Below are positions 20,240 through 29,722 of a stretch of 64,000 nt of DNA, piece after piece. Below the pieces are notes generated by a model. The model was not told the origin of the DNA, searched no databases, and saw nothing but the letters and a program-made list of their open reading frames with translations. The stretch is from Croceibacterium atlanticum. GTDB lineage: Bacteria; Pseudomonadota; Alphaproteobacteria; Sphingomonadales; Sphingomonadaceae. The translations under genes and the position numbers were made by a program. The stretch's first letter is position 1. The number at the start of each line of letters is the position of its first letter. Where the stretch lies: assembly GCF_001008165.2 (NCBI RefSeq), contig NZ_CP011452.2, forward strand, positions 992,001 to 1,056,000. Direction: 5' to 3'.

Positions 20240-21760
20240 CTAGTCCGTGATCGACTTGTTGATTTCCTCGACCATCTTCTTGGCGTCGGACAGCAACATC
20301 ATGGTCTGGTCCATATAGAACACGTCATTATCGACGCCGGCATAGCCCACCCCGCCCATGCTGCGCTTGATGAACATGATGGTCTTTGCCTTGTCCACGT
20401 CGAACACGGGCATCCCGTAGATCGGGCTGGATTTATCATTCTTGGCGGCTGGATTGACCACGTCATTCGCGCCGATGATGAAGGCGACATCCGCCTGGGA
20501 GAATTCGGAATTGATATCTTCCAGCTCGAACACGTCATCATAGGGGACATTCGCTTCGGCCAGCAGCACGTTCATATGGCCAGGCATCCGGCCGGCGACC
20601 GGGTGGATGGCATATTTGACGCTGACGCCATGTTCCTTGAGCAGATCGGACATTTCGCGCAGCGCGTGCTGCGCCTGTGCCACGGCCATGCCATAGCCGG
20701 GAATGATGATGACCTTTTCCGCCTGTTTCAGCATGAAGGCCGCATCTTCTGCACTGCCCTGCTTGTAGGGCCGCTGTTCCTTCGCCTCCCCACCGCCAGC
20801 CGCAGCATCGGCGCCAAAACCGCCGGCAATCACGGAAATGAAGCTGCGATTCATCGCGCGGCACATGATGTAGCTGAGAATGGCGCCAGAAGAACCGACC
20901 AGCGCGCCAGTGATGATCATCGCCGAATTATGCAGCGTGAACCCCATCGCCGCTGCCGCCCAGCCGGAATAGGAATTCAGCATGGACACGACAACCGGCA
21001 TGTCCGCCCCGCCGATCGGGATGATCAGCAGGAAACCAATTGCAAAGGCCAGCGCGACCACGATCCAGAAGATCCATCCTTCCCCCGGACCTGCATCGCC
21101 GGAGAGCGCATAGATTGCCGTCAGGATCAGGATGGCCGCCAGCGTGCCCAGATTGATCAGATGGCGTCCCGGCAGCAGGATCGGGGAGCCGGACATATTG
21201 CCGTTGAGCTTGGCGAAAGCGATGACGGAGCCGGAGAATGTGATCGCGCCAATCGCCGCGCCAAGCATCATTTCCACCCGACTGACCGGAAGGATATCGC
21301 CCCCGGCGCCGAGAATATCGAACGCCCCCGGATTGAGGAAAGCTGCCGCCGCGACGAGAACCGCGGCAAGACCGACAAGCGAATGGAAGGCGGCGACCAG
21401 TTGCGGCATCGCCGTCATCGCGATGCGGCGGGCGATGGTCAGGCCGATCACCGCGCCGATTGCGATGGCGGCGAGGATTTCGCCTATAGTCGCGAAATCG
21501 AGAACCGACGTATCGTAAGCTGGTAGCCCCGAGGCCGGAAATAAATCGTTCGTTGGAATATGCGTGACCAGCGTCGTCACCACGGCGATCAGCATTCCGA
21601 TCATGCCGAACCGATTGCCCGCCCGGCTTGTTGCCGGGGAAGACAGGCCGCGCAGGGCGAGGATGAACAGCACGCCGCTGACCAGATAGGCCAGCGCAAC
21701 CCACGGATTCACCGCATGTTCGGCAGCTGCTGCACCGGCAGCGAGGAAGGACAGCGCCAT
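20240..21760 (-). CDS. pntB: NAD(P) transhydrogenase subunit beta
   Basis: Proton-translocating transhydrogenase: couples H+ re-entry to hydride transfer from NADH to NADP+, supplying NADPH. 506 residues: about nine N-terminal membrane helices (domain II) and then the soluble NADP(H)-binding domain III, with VIIIPGYGMAVAQAQHALRE and INVLLAEANVPYD-like regions and the C-terminal RSMGGVGYAGVDNDVFY. I chose ATG 21760, which overlaps the pntAB stop (TGATG), instead of a further upstream frame whose sequence is not transhydrogenase-like. Operon order: 39-residue mini-protein, pntAA, pntAB, pntB. Confidence 0.95.
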   Translation of the reverse strand: MALSFLAAGAAAAEHAVNPWVALAYLVSGVLFILALRGLSSPATSRAGNRFGMIGMLIAVVTTLVTHIPTNDLFPASGLPAYDTSVLDFATIGEILAAIAIGAVIGLTIARRIAMTAMPQLVAAFHSLVGLAAVLVAAAAFLNPGAFDILGAGGDILPVSRVEMMLGAAIGAITFSGSVIAFAKLNGNMSGSPILLPGRHLINLGTLAAILILTAIYALSGDAGPGEGWIFWIVVALAFAIGFLLIIPIGGADMPVVVSMLNSYSGWAAAAMGFTLHNSAMIITGALVGSSGAILSYIMCRAMNRSFISVIAGGFGADAAAGGGEAKEQRPYKQGSAEDAAFMLKQAEKVIIIPGYGMAVAQAQHALREMSDLLKEHGVSVKYAIHPVAGRMPGHMNVLLAEANVPYDDVFELEDINSEFSQADVAFIIGANDVVNPAAKNDKSSPIYGMPVFDVDKAKTIMFIKRSMGGVGYAGVDNDVFYMDQTMMLLSDAKKMVEEINKSITD

Positions 21761-22044
21761 CACTTGCGCTCCTTCTTCTTGTACATCGCCAACATGCGCG
21801 CAGTGACCGCGAATCCGCCGAAGATATTGATGCTGGCCAGCACGACACCGGCAAGGCCCAGCCATTTGGCGCCCGGCACACCGGCAGCCGCCGCGGCGAT
21901 CAGCGCGCCCACGATAATCACCGAACTGATCGCATTGGTCACCGCCATCAGCGGCGTGTGAAGTGCCGGGGTGACAGACCAGACGACATAGTAACCGACG
22001 AAGCAGGCCAGGACGAAGATCGACAGGATGCTGATGAAATCCAT
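21760..22044 (-). CDS. pntAB: NAD(P) transhydrogenase subunit alpha, membrane part
   Basis: 94 residues with three to four hydrophobic helices (FISILSIFVLACFVGYYVVW; then LMAVTNAISSVIIVGALIAA, the conserved transhydrogenase segment). In alphaproteobacteria the alpha subunit is split into a soluble NAD-binding part and this membrane part. It starts 3 bp after pntAA ends and its stop overlaps the pntB start, indicating tight coupling for stoichiometric assembly. Confidence 0.93.
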   Translation of the reverse strand: MDFISILSIFVLACFVGYYVVWSVTPALHTPLMAVTNAISSVIIVGALIAAAAAGVPGAKWLGLAGVVLASINIFGGFAVTARMLAMYKKKERK

Positions 22045-22047
22045 GAC

Positions 22048-23169
22048 CTATCCCTTCAGCCGGTCATTCACGATCGCGCCGTCCTGTGTGAGCCGCACGG
22101 CATTGCCGATTTCCTCGTCCAGCAAGGGCCTGCCCTGTTCCTTGTCCCAGAAGGCGGACAGGAAATTGAACAGGTTGCGGGAAAACAGCGCCGATGCGTC
22201 TGCCGCCAGATGGCTGGGCGTGTTGGAATAGCCCATGATGGTCACGCCGTGTCTGACCACGATTTCATCCGGCACGGAGCCTTCGACATTGCCGCCCTGC
22301 GCCACGGCGAGATCGAAGATCACGCTGCCCGGGCGCATGGTGGCAATCTGCGCATCGCTGATCAGGCGGGGCGCGGCGCGGCCCGGGATCAGCGCAGTGG
22401 TGATGACGATATCCTGCCTGGCAATGTGGCTGGAAACCAGTTCGGCCTGCGCCTTCTGATATTCCTCGCTCATTTCAGTGGCATAGCCGCCGCTGCCTTC
22501 GCCTTCGATCCCCGCGACATTTTCCACGAAGATCGGTTTTGCGCCCAGCGACTGGATCTGTTCCTTCGTGGCGCTGCGAACATCGGTGGCAGAAACCTGC
22601 GCGCCGAGACGCCGCGCCGTGGCAATCGCCTGCAATCCGGCGACGCCTACCCCCATGATGAAGGCCTTTGCGGCAGATACTGTGCCGGCCGCCGTCATCA
22701 TCATCGGAAAGGCGCGGCCGTAAGTGTCCGCGGCGGCAAGGACCGCCTTGTAACCGGCAAGGTTGGACTGGCTGGACAACACATCCATGCTCTGCGCCCG
22801 GGTGATGCGCGGCATGAACTCCATCGAAAGCGCTTCAAAACCGCCCTCGGCATATGCCTGGACCAGGTCCGCATTGCCGAACGGATCGAACAGCGCCGCA
22901 ACAAAGGCCCCCTTCCGGGCGCCCTGCAAAATGGCGGGATCGGGCGCCTGGATGCCGAGCACGATGTCGGCATCCTTCACCACTTGAGGGGCTGTGCCGA
23001 TCTGCGCACCGGCATCGGCATATGCCGAATCGGGAATAGCGGCGTTTTCCCCGGCCCCGGATTCCACGGCAAGATCGGCACCCAGTCCGATGAATTTCCT
23101 GACCGTTTCCGGTGTCGCGGCAACGCGGCGTTCACCCGCCGCGCGCTCTTTCAATACCGCTATCCTCAT
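22048..23169 (-). CDS. pntAA: NAD(P) transhydrogenase subunit alpha, NAD-binding part
   Basis: 373 residues forming domain I, the NAD(H) site. It begins MRIAVLKERAAGERRVAATP, the alanine dehydrogenase/PNT N-terminal signature. The Rossmann motif GVGVAGLQAIATARRLGA is near the middle (about 164-181), followed by the mobile loop region GSGGYATEMSEEYQKAQ and the conserved PGRAAPRLI (about 259-267). Preceded by a 39-residue mini-gene ending 18 bp upstream. Confidence 0.95.
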   Translation of the reverse strand: MRIAVLKERAAGERRVAATPETVRKFIGLGADLAVESGAGENAAIPDSAYADAGAQIGTAPQVVKDADIVLGIQAPDPAILQGARKGAFVAALFDPFGNADLVQAYAEGGFEALSMEFMPRITRAQSMDVLSSQSNLAGYKAVLAAADTYGRAFPMMMTAAGTVSAAKAFIMGVGVAGLQAIATARRLGAQVSATDVRSATKEQIQSLGAKPIFVENVAGIEGEGSGGYATEMSEEYQKAQAELVSSHIARQDIVITTALIPGRAAPRLISDAQIATMRPGSVIFDLAVAQGGNVEGSVPDEIVVRHGVTIMGYSNTPSHLAADASALFSRNLFNFLSAFWDKEQGRPLLDEEIGNAVRLTQDGAIVNDRLKG

Positions 23170-23187
23170 CCCCCCGTCACCTTGCGG

Positions 23188-23307
23188 TCAGGTGATCAGA
23201 TAGATCACTAGCGCAACGATGAGTGCGACAGCCACGGTGGACCATTTGACCATGCCGACAAAGCCTTCATAGGTCTTCTCGGCAGACTTGATATCATTCG
23301 CCGCCAT
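23188..23307 (-). CDS. aa3-type cytochrome c oxidase subunit IV-like mini-protein
   Basis: 39 residues: a short soluble N-terminus with the family pattern YEGFVGMVKW (about 13-22) followed by a single membrane helix (STVAVALIVALVIYLIT). This matches the bacterial aa3-type oxidase subunit IV family (one-helix accessory subunit). No cytochrome oxidase genes are near; instead it is 18 bp upstream of pntAA and evidently cotranscribed with the transhydrogenase. It could be a stray oxidase accessory or a transhydrogenase-associated helix. The start has AAGGAACACACGC upstream, a good ribosome-binding region. Confidence 0.8.
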   Translation of the reverse strand: MAANDIKSAEKTYEGFVGMVKWSTVAVALIVALVIYLIT

Positions 23308-23444
23308 GCGTGTGTTCCTTGCAATGTAATTGTTTCGATACCGCTCTATCTTCCCAAAGCGAACCGCTCAAGCCTGCTTAAGGTGGTCTTTACCGGTCTG
23401 CTCTAATCGGGGGCTTCTCCATTAGGCCTGAAGGTAGGGGATAA

Positions 23445-24863
23445 ATGGCCGAGCCCGAGCAACGACTGTTGATGCTGATTGACGATGAGCCGGCACAGAG
23501 CCGGCTGATCACCGCGCTTGCCGCGCGGGAAGGCTGGCGCACGCTGGTAATCAAGGATTCGGAAACGGCGATTGCCACGCTGGGCACGCGCCAGGGCATG
23601 CAATTATCGGCCATCATTCTGGATCAATGGGTGCCGGGCGACCAGGCCGCCTCGCTGATCGAGGAACTGAAATCCCGCCGCCCGGCCCTGCCCATATTGA
23701 TGCTGACCACCAGCACATCGCCGCTGCTCGCGGTGGAAGCGATGCGGGCCGGCGCAACCGATTACCTGGTCAAGCCCATCGCCCCGGACCGGCTGATGCA
23801 GGCGCTGCGCAATGCGACAACGCGCGAAGCGCCGCAGGACGAACTGACGCCGCTGACCGAAAAAATGCCCGCCGTGCTCGATTTCGATGCGATGGTGGGC
23901 ACGGCCTCCCCCTTCCGCGATGCGCTGGCCAAGGCGGCCAAGGCGGCGCGCGGCCATGGTTGCGTGCTGATTGAAGGCGAAAGCGGCACGGGCAAGGAAA
24001 TGCTGGTGCGCGCGATGCACGGCGCATCCCCGCGCGCCAAGACGGCATTTCGCATGATCAATATTGCCGGGGTTCCGGCCAACAGCCTGGAATCGGTCCT
24101 GTTCGGCCACGAAAAGGGTGCCTTTGCCGGTGCGTTCGATCGCCAGGTGGGCGCCTTGCAGAATTGCGACGGCGGGACGCTGGTGATTGACGAGGTGGAT
24201 CGTCTTTCGCTCGACCTGCAGGACCGTCTGACAGAATGCCTGTCCACGCATCAGGTCCGCCCGATCGGCGCGAAGCACAGCTTCAAGATCGATGTCCGCA
24301 TCATCGCGGCCAGCAATCTGCCGTTGGCGGATCTCGTGACGACCGGCCATTTCCGGCAGGAATTGCTGGATCTGCTGGCGGCCACTTCCATCACCCTGCC
24401 CCCGCTGCGCAACCGGGTGGGCGATATACCGGCGCTGACCCGGCATTTCCTTGCCCGGATCGGCGAACAGCCGGGCCTGCGTGAACTGGGCATTACCGAC
24501 GGTGCGCTGAACCTGCTCGCCGCCTTCGAATGGCCGGGCAATGTCCGCCAGTTGCAGGCCGTGCTGTTTCGCGCTGCGGTCTTCTGCGATGGCAATGCCC
24601 TGACCACCGAGGATTTCCCGCAATTGCGCGAAATCGTGGGCGACATGGAAGAAGGCCAGCAGCCACGCCATGAAAGCGGCGGGGTGCAGATCTATACCAA
24701 TGACGGCAATCTCCGCCCGCTGGAAGAGATCGAAGCCGATGTGATCCGCCTTGCCATCGGCCATTACCGGGGCCGCATGACCGAGGTTGCCCGCCGCCTG
24801 GGCATCGGCAGATCAACGCTTTACCGCAAGTTAAGTGACCTGGGTATCGACAACGCGGCCTGA
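23445..24863 (+). CDS. NtrC-family response regulator with atypical GAFAGA loop
   Basis: 472 residues with three domains. The receiver (about 8-125) has acidic pocket DDE, phosphoacceptor Asp60 and Lys110. The AAA+ domain (about 148-375) has Walker A GESGTGKE at about 178-185 and Walker B LVIDEVD near 246-252. A Fis-type helix-turn-helix (about 430-470) contains RLGIGRSTLYRKL. The sigma54-contact loop, normally GAFTGA, reads GAFAGA (about 225-230). Loss of that Thr generally impairs sigma54 activation, so it may act with altered sigma54 contact or as a conventional regulator. No sensor kinase is adjacent. Divergent from the pnt operon. Confidence 0.87.
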   Translation: MAEPEQRLLMLIDDEPAQSRLITALAAREGWRTLVIKDSETAIATLGTRQGMQLSAIILDQWVPGDQAASLIEELKSRRPALPILMLTTSTSPLLAVEAMRAGATDYLVKPIAPDRLMQALRNATTREAPQDELTPLTEKMPAVLDFDAMVGTASPFRDALAKAAKAARGHGCVLIEGESGTGKEMLVRAMHGASPRAKTAFRMINIAGVPANSLESVLFGHEKGAFAGAFDRQVGALQNCDGGTLVIDEVDRLSLDLQDRLTECLSTHQVRPIGAKHSFKIDVRIIAASNLPLADLVTTGHFRQELLDLLAATSITLPPLRNRVGDIPALTRHFLARIGEQPGLRELGITDGALNLLAAFEWPGNVRQLQAVLFRAAVFCDGNALTTEDFPQLREIVGDMEEGQQPRHESGGVQIYTNDGNLRPLEEIEADVIRLAIGHYRGRMTEVARRLGIGRSTLYRKLSDLGIDNAA

Positions 24864-24926
24864 CACCTCACGCATGATCGCCCGCCCGCAGGGGTTGCGA
24901 AATTGGCGGCGATTTGGTGTGAGGTG
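24864..24926. other. Three-tier stem-loop directly after the NtrC-like gene
   Basis: Nested pairing starting at the base after the stop codon: outer CACCTCAC / GTGAGGTG, middle ATCGCC(C)GCC / GGCGGCGAT, apical CGCA-GGGGT-TGCG. There is a symmetric 5/5 internal loop and an AAATT bulge. No T-run follows, so it is not a typical terminator. It may be a structured 3' UTR or small RNA. Confidence 0.4.
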
Positions 24927-25033
24927 CGCCCGATGACGATATCCGCGAGCGCGACTGTGGGATCTGTGCCACATAGGCGCAGGGAAACGATTACGCTGGA
25001 ACCTCTGGGCAGCTTACTCGCTTGGTGTTGACC

Positions 25034-25663
25034 ATGTTACGGATTGGTCTTCTCCTCCCCCTTTCCCTGGGACTTGTAATTGCCGGATGCGGTGGCAGCG
25101 GCACAGAGGATGTGCCGCCTGAGGATTTCGGGGACATTTCCCTTCCCGATCCGTCAGTGGAAGAAGAAACGGGCTACGGCACGATCGGCCCGGTAAGTTA
25201 CAGTTTCGATGATAGCCGCCTGACCCGGGCCGAGGTGGAACTGCCCATTCCTCCCGATTACAAGACCCGTGTCTGGGCCATCAAGCTGATCCCGACCGAA
25301 CGGGCCGACATGCTCGGCAAGATCGCGTGCCGCTACGGCGATTCCACGAAGGATCAGGAATGCAACGTGGCGGATGAAGCGGGCCTGGCCCTGGCCATGC
25401 TGGAACGCCCGATCACCGATTATCGAGACAGTTTTGCCCAAAACGGGTTCGGCGAAGAACAGCTTGGTTCGACGGAAATCGCCGGCCAGGTGGGTTTCGC
25501 CTATAATACGGAAGAAAACGGCAGGCCGACCGAATATCGCTTCGTCCCTGTTTCCGGGCGGACATTGATGCTGATGCGGCAGGCCGGTCCCGGTCTTGGC
25601 CGTGCATCCAAGGCGATTACCGCCGTGGTCAGCGGCCTGCGTGTGTCCAAGCTAAGCCACTGA
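25034..25663 (+). CDS. Predicted lipoprotein, unknown function
   Basis: 209 residues. N-terminal signal MLRIGLLLPLSLGLV and lipobox VIAGC (Cys19), followed by an acidic linker (TEDVPPEDFGD). The rest is a soluble periplasmic domain without a recognisable family motif; two Cys lie at about 101 and 111 (KIACRYGD, QECNVAD) and could form a disulfide. Start chosen at ATG 25034 over TTG 25022 because the signal peptide then has normal length. It converges on folP, whose stop lies 12 bp downstream. Confidence 0.65.
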   Translation: MLRIGLLLPLSLGLVIAGCGGSGTEDVPPEDFGDISLPDPSVEEETGYGTIGPVSYSFDDSRLTRAEVELPIPPDYKTRVWAIKLIPTERADMLGKIACRYGDSTKDQECNVADEAGLALAMLERPITDYRDSFAQNGFGEEQLGSTEIAGQVGFAYNTEENGRPTEYRFVPVSGRTLMLMRQAGPGLGRASKAITAVVSGLRVSKLSH

Positions 25664-25674
25664 ACGGCGGGCAG

Positions 25675-26787
25675 TCAGTCGATTGCAGCCGAAAAATCCG
25701 TCAAGGCGGAGTCCCGCAGGCCGCGCCAGACATTGCGCGCCTGCACGGTTTCAAACACATCATGCACGCGCAGCAGCTGGCATCCGGCATCCATCCCGGC
25801 AAGCGCCAGCGCCACTGAACCGCCCAGCCGCCGGTGGGCCGGCGCTTCGTTGGACAGGGCGCCGATCATCCGTTTGCGGCTGACACCCAGCAGCAATGGC
25901 TGGCCCAGCGCGTGGAACAACGGCAACGCATTCATCAGCAGCAGGTTTTCAGCCATGGACTTGCCGAAACCCAGGCCGGGATCAAGGATGATCCGTTCCG
26001 CCGGAATTCCACCCTCCACTGCCCGATCCCGCGCGAGGCGCAGCCAGTCGAACACGTCCAGCACGACATTGCGATAACTGCCGTCGGCATGGAGGTCATC
26101 CCCCTGCCCCGGAGCATGCATCAGGATCACCGGCTTGCCGCTGGCCGCCGCGAATTCCACGCTGCGCACATCGTGCCGCAACGCCGATACGTCATTGATG
26201 ATATGCGCGCCTGCTTCCAGCGCCGCCTCCATCACGGCCGGACGGCGTGTATCGACGCTGATCGCCGCGCCCATGGAAGCGCAATATTCCACTGCAGGGA
26301 CAACGCGCTTTATCTCGTCCCCCTCCCACACGGCGGCCGCTCCCGGCCGTGTGCTTTCACCGCCAATATCGACAATGGCCGCGCCGGCTTCCAGCATGGC
26401 GGCGGCATGGCCCTGCGCCTCTTCCGGATTATCGAGAAACTTGCCGCCGTCGGAAAAACTGTCGGGCGTGACGTTGAGAATGCCCATGATCTGCGGCTGG
26501 TCCAGCCGGATCGTCCGTTCGCCGAGTTGCAGCGGTTCGTGGACCTTGCGCAGATTTGCCCATTGCGCCTCCGCCGCTGCCGCCAGATCGCCGGGCAGGT
26601 TTTCAAAAGCCCGCAGGATGCCGGAAGCCGTTACCACTTGCCGCTGCACCAGTTCGCCATCCCGCCGCAGCATGACCGCGAATTCGCGCGCATAGACCAT
26701 GCCGCCGGCAAGGCGGATCGCATCCCCATCCACCATTTGCGGCGCGGGGGCGAATGTCAGCGGCTGGATATAGACTTGGTCAGGCAT
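25675..26787 (-). CDS. folP: Dihydropteroate synthase
   Basis: Joins p-aminobenzoate to dihydropterin pyrophosphate in folate synthesis. 370 residues, longer than the usual 270-290. The catalytic TIM barrel starts near residue 99 with IMGILNVTPDSFSDGGKF and has DIGGESTRPGAAAV (about 140-153), IINDVSAL (about 193-200), and the Lys/Arg region GVSRKRMIGAL near the end. The first 95 residues are an extra N-terminal segment with its own short strands, of unknown role. A 7-bp inverted repeat lies 15 bp upstream of the start. Confidence 0.93.
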   Translation of the reverse strand: MPDQVYIQPLTFAPAPQMVDGDAIRLAGGMVYAREFAVMLRRDGELVQRQVVTASGILRAFENLPGDLAAAAEAQWANLRKVHEPLQLGERTIRLDQPQIMGILNVTPDSFSDGGKFLDNPEEAQGHAAAMLEAGAAIVDIGGESTRPGAAAVWEGDEIKRVVPAVEYCASMGAAISVDTRRPAVMEAALEAGAHIINDVSALRHDVRSVEFAAASGKPVILMHAPGQGDDLHADGSYRNVVLDVFDWLRLARDRAVEGGIPAERIILDPGLGFGKSMAENLLLMNALPLFHALGQPLLLGVSRKRMIGALSNEAPAHRRLGGSVALALAGMDAGCQLLRVHDVFETVQARNVWRGLRDSALTDFSAAID

Positions 26788-26801
26788 GTCCCACCTCTCT
26801 G

Positions 26802-26821
26802 GAACAGTTGGAACACTGTTC
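26802..26821. promoter_or_regulatory. Inverted repeat upstream of folP
   Basis: GAACAGT / ACTGTTC, perfect 7-bp arms with a 6-bp TGGAAC spacer, 15 bp before the folP start codon. Likely operator or 5' UTR hairpin. The two GAAC elements are 5 bp apart, so it does not meet the LexA GAAC-N7-GAAC spacing. Confidence 0.35.
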
Positions 26822-26939
26822 TGGGGAAGAATTCACGCCCCGCGCAAGCCACCCGCAAATCGCGATCGAAAGGGGTGGCATGGCGGGGTGCATCGGGCGC
26901 GCCTACACCCATCGCCCGGCGTAGGACAGATATCGGCCC

Positions 26940-28103
<1,164 letters not shown>

Positions 28104-28112
28104 TTATCCACA
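28104..28112 (-). promoter_or_regulatory. Perfect DnaA box in the ccrM upstream region
   Basis: TTATCCACA on the plus strand (TGTGGATAA in the ccrM orientation), identical to the consensus DnaA box, 22 bp upstream of the ccrM start codon. It is the only exact match I noticed in the window. Confidence 0.6.
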
Positions 28113-28116
28113 GGGT

Positions 28117-28269
28117 GAGTCAGGCGAGTCCCAAGGTCAAGCGGCCATTTTGCCGCAGCCTTCTGCCCACTCTCCACATTTAGAGCGGAACGAAACGAGT
28201 CCTCCACATCATCTGGAGTCACGCTCGCTTTGCCGGACTCGATATGTTGGGGTGTTGCCGTCAGGACTC
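28117..28269. promoter_or_regulatory. Cluster of six GANTC methylation sites upstream of ccrM
   Basis: GANTC occurs at 28117-28121, 28126-28130, 28197-28201, 28216-28220, 28236-28240 and 28265-28269: six sites in 153 bp within the noncoding region between ccrM and the sulfotransferase gene. This is the recognition sequence of the enzyme encoded next door. Confidence 0.8.
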
Positions 28270-28367
28270 GAATGGCAAATTTGTCGCCGATCTTTGCCGC
28301 CCGCCATTAATCATGCCGCGCGCAGCCGATCATCTGATAATCTGCGCGACATAAAAAGGGGGTGACG

Positions 28368-29069
28368 ATGGCACTGAAGGTAATCGGCGCAGGGCTTGGC
28401 CGTACGGCGACATTCTCGCTCAAATTCGCGCTTGAACATATTGGCTTCGGCCCGTGCTACCACATGTCGGAAGTGCTGGCGGGTGCGCGGCGCAGCCTGC
28501 CGCTCTGGCTCGATGCCGTGGCGGACAAACCGGATTGGGACGCGATCTTTGCCGGTTTCCATTCCACCACGGATTATCCCGCCGCCCATTTCTGGCATGA
28601 ACTGGCAGAGCATTATCCCGATGCGAAAATCGTGTTGACGACGCGCGATCCCGACAGCTGGTTCGATTCCGTCAGCGAGACGATCTTTTCCGAACGAATG
28701 AACTCACAGATCCACGAAACGCCTTTCGGCGGCCTGATGCGGGGCGTGATCTTCGACGTGTTCGGCAATAGGATAAATGACCGCGCCTTCATGACCGACT
28801 GGTTCCGGCAGCGGAACCAGCAAGTGGTGGACACGCTGCCGCCCGAACGCCTGCTGGTGTTCCATCCGAAGGAAGGCTGGGAACCGCTTTGCAGCTTCCT
28901 TGGCGTGCCGGTGCCGCCCGAACCCTTCCCCCGCGTCAACAGCCGTGACGAACTCGGCGGCCAGTCGGACGAACATGGCGGCCTGCCCGCCGATCCGGCG
29001 GAACTGGAAGCATTCGCGCGGGAATATATCGACCAGTTGAAGGCGGGGGCGTTCAGCTCAACCGCCTAA
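28368..29069 (+). CDS. Sulfotransferase family protein
   Basis: 233 residues. The PAPS 5'-phosphosulfate loop is in the N-terminal [20 protein letters not shown] (about 7-26), and the 3'-phosphate-binding region is [20 protein letters not shown] (about 87-106), as in the Sulfotransfer_4 family. Acceptor substrate unknown. Start at ATG 28368 behind AAAGGGGG; a GTG two codons earlier is less likely. It converges with rnhB so tightly that the stop codons interlock (CTAA). It lies between rnhB and ccrM, genes usually adjacent in this class, so it may be an insertion. Confidence 0.85.
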   Translation: MALKVIGAGLGRTATFSLKFALEHIGFGPCYHMSEVLAGARRSLPLWLDAVADKPDWDAIFAGFHSTTDYPAAHFWHELAEHYPDAKIVLTTRDPDSWFDSVSETIFSERMNSQIHETPFGGLMRGVIFDVFGNRINDRAFMTDWFRQRNQQVVDTLPPERLLVFHPKEGWEPLCSFLGVPVPPEPFPRVNSRDELGGQSDEHGGLPADPAELEAFAREYIDQLKAGAFSSTA

Positions 29070-29722
29070 AACAACTCCAGTTGCGCCACCGGCGCGAAGC
29101 TGCGGCGGTGGAGCGGGGTCGGGCCGTGGGTGCGCAGGGCCGCCAAATGGTCGGCGGTGCCGTAGCCCTTGTTGCGTTCCCAGCCGTAATGCGGATGTTC
29201 ACGCGCGGCTTCCACCATCAGCCGGTCGCGATATTCCTTGGCGAGGATGGAGGCCGCGCCGATGCAGGGTTCGCGCCCGTCCCCGCCCACGATCGCGCGG
29301 GCGGGCCAGCGCCAGTCGGCGCAGCGGCCATGCGGCGTCAGGTTTCCGTCCACCAGCACTTCCCCCGGTTCCTGCGCAATGGCTTCGCACAGGCGCGCAA
29401 CGGCGAGCGACATGGCCAGCATGGTCGCCTGGAAGATGTTGATCCGGTCGATCTCTTCCACATCGACCACGCCGATCCCGAAGGCGCAGCGGCGGCGGAT
29501 TGTCCGTTCCAGCTCTGCCCGGCGCGATGCGGCCAGTTTCTTGGAATCGTCCAGCCCGGCAGGTCGCGGCTTGCACAGCAGCACGGCGGCGGCCACAACA
29601 GGCCCGGCGAGCGGGCCGCGGCCAGCCTCGTCCACGCCGACAATCAGCCCGCCATTCAGCGAGGCACAAAATTCGCGAGAGGGAGTTCCGGAAAGCATGC
29701 GACCGACCATCAATTCCGCCAT
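29066..29722 (-). CDS. rnhB: Ribonuclease HII
   Basis: Cleaves the RNA strand of RNA-DNA hybrids and initiates ribonucleotide excision. About 218 residues. The signature [20 protein letters not shown] supplies the first catalytic Asp-Glu pair, with the third Asp in GEVLVDGN and the fourth near [13 protein letters not shown]. The start is ambiguous: ATG 29722 follows a GGAAAGGATG ribosome-binding stretch, whereas ATG 29698 would exactly abut the opposing gene. With 29722 the first 26 bp overlap the divergent sugar dehydrogenase gene. Confidence 0.93.
   Translation of the reverse strand: MAELMVGRMLSGTPSREFCASLNGGLIVGVDEAGRGPLAGPVVAAAVLLCKPRPAGLDDSKKLAASRRAELERTIRRRCAFGIGVVDVEEIDRINIFQATMLAMSLAVARLCEAIAQEPGEVLVDGNLTPHGRCADWRWPARAIVGGDGREPCIGAASILAKEYRDRLMVEAAREHPHYGWERNKGYGTADHLAALRTHGPTPLHRRSFAPVAQLELF

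Noticed and set aside
21761-21865. N-terminal extension of pntB to 21865
   Set aside because: The extra 35 residues are Cys/His/Arg-rich, lie wholly within pntAB in another frame, and the ATG at 21760 overlaps the pntAB stop as expected for coupled genes.
24987-25012. GGAAC upstream of the lipoprotein gene considered as an EcfG promoter
   Set aside because: The position where GTT should lie reads GCTT, so the -10 element does not match.
26802-26821. GAAC elements upstream of folP considered as a LexA box
   Set aside because: Spacing between the GAAC motifs is 5 bp, not the 7 bp of the alphaproteobacterial LexA operator.
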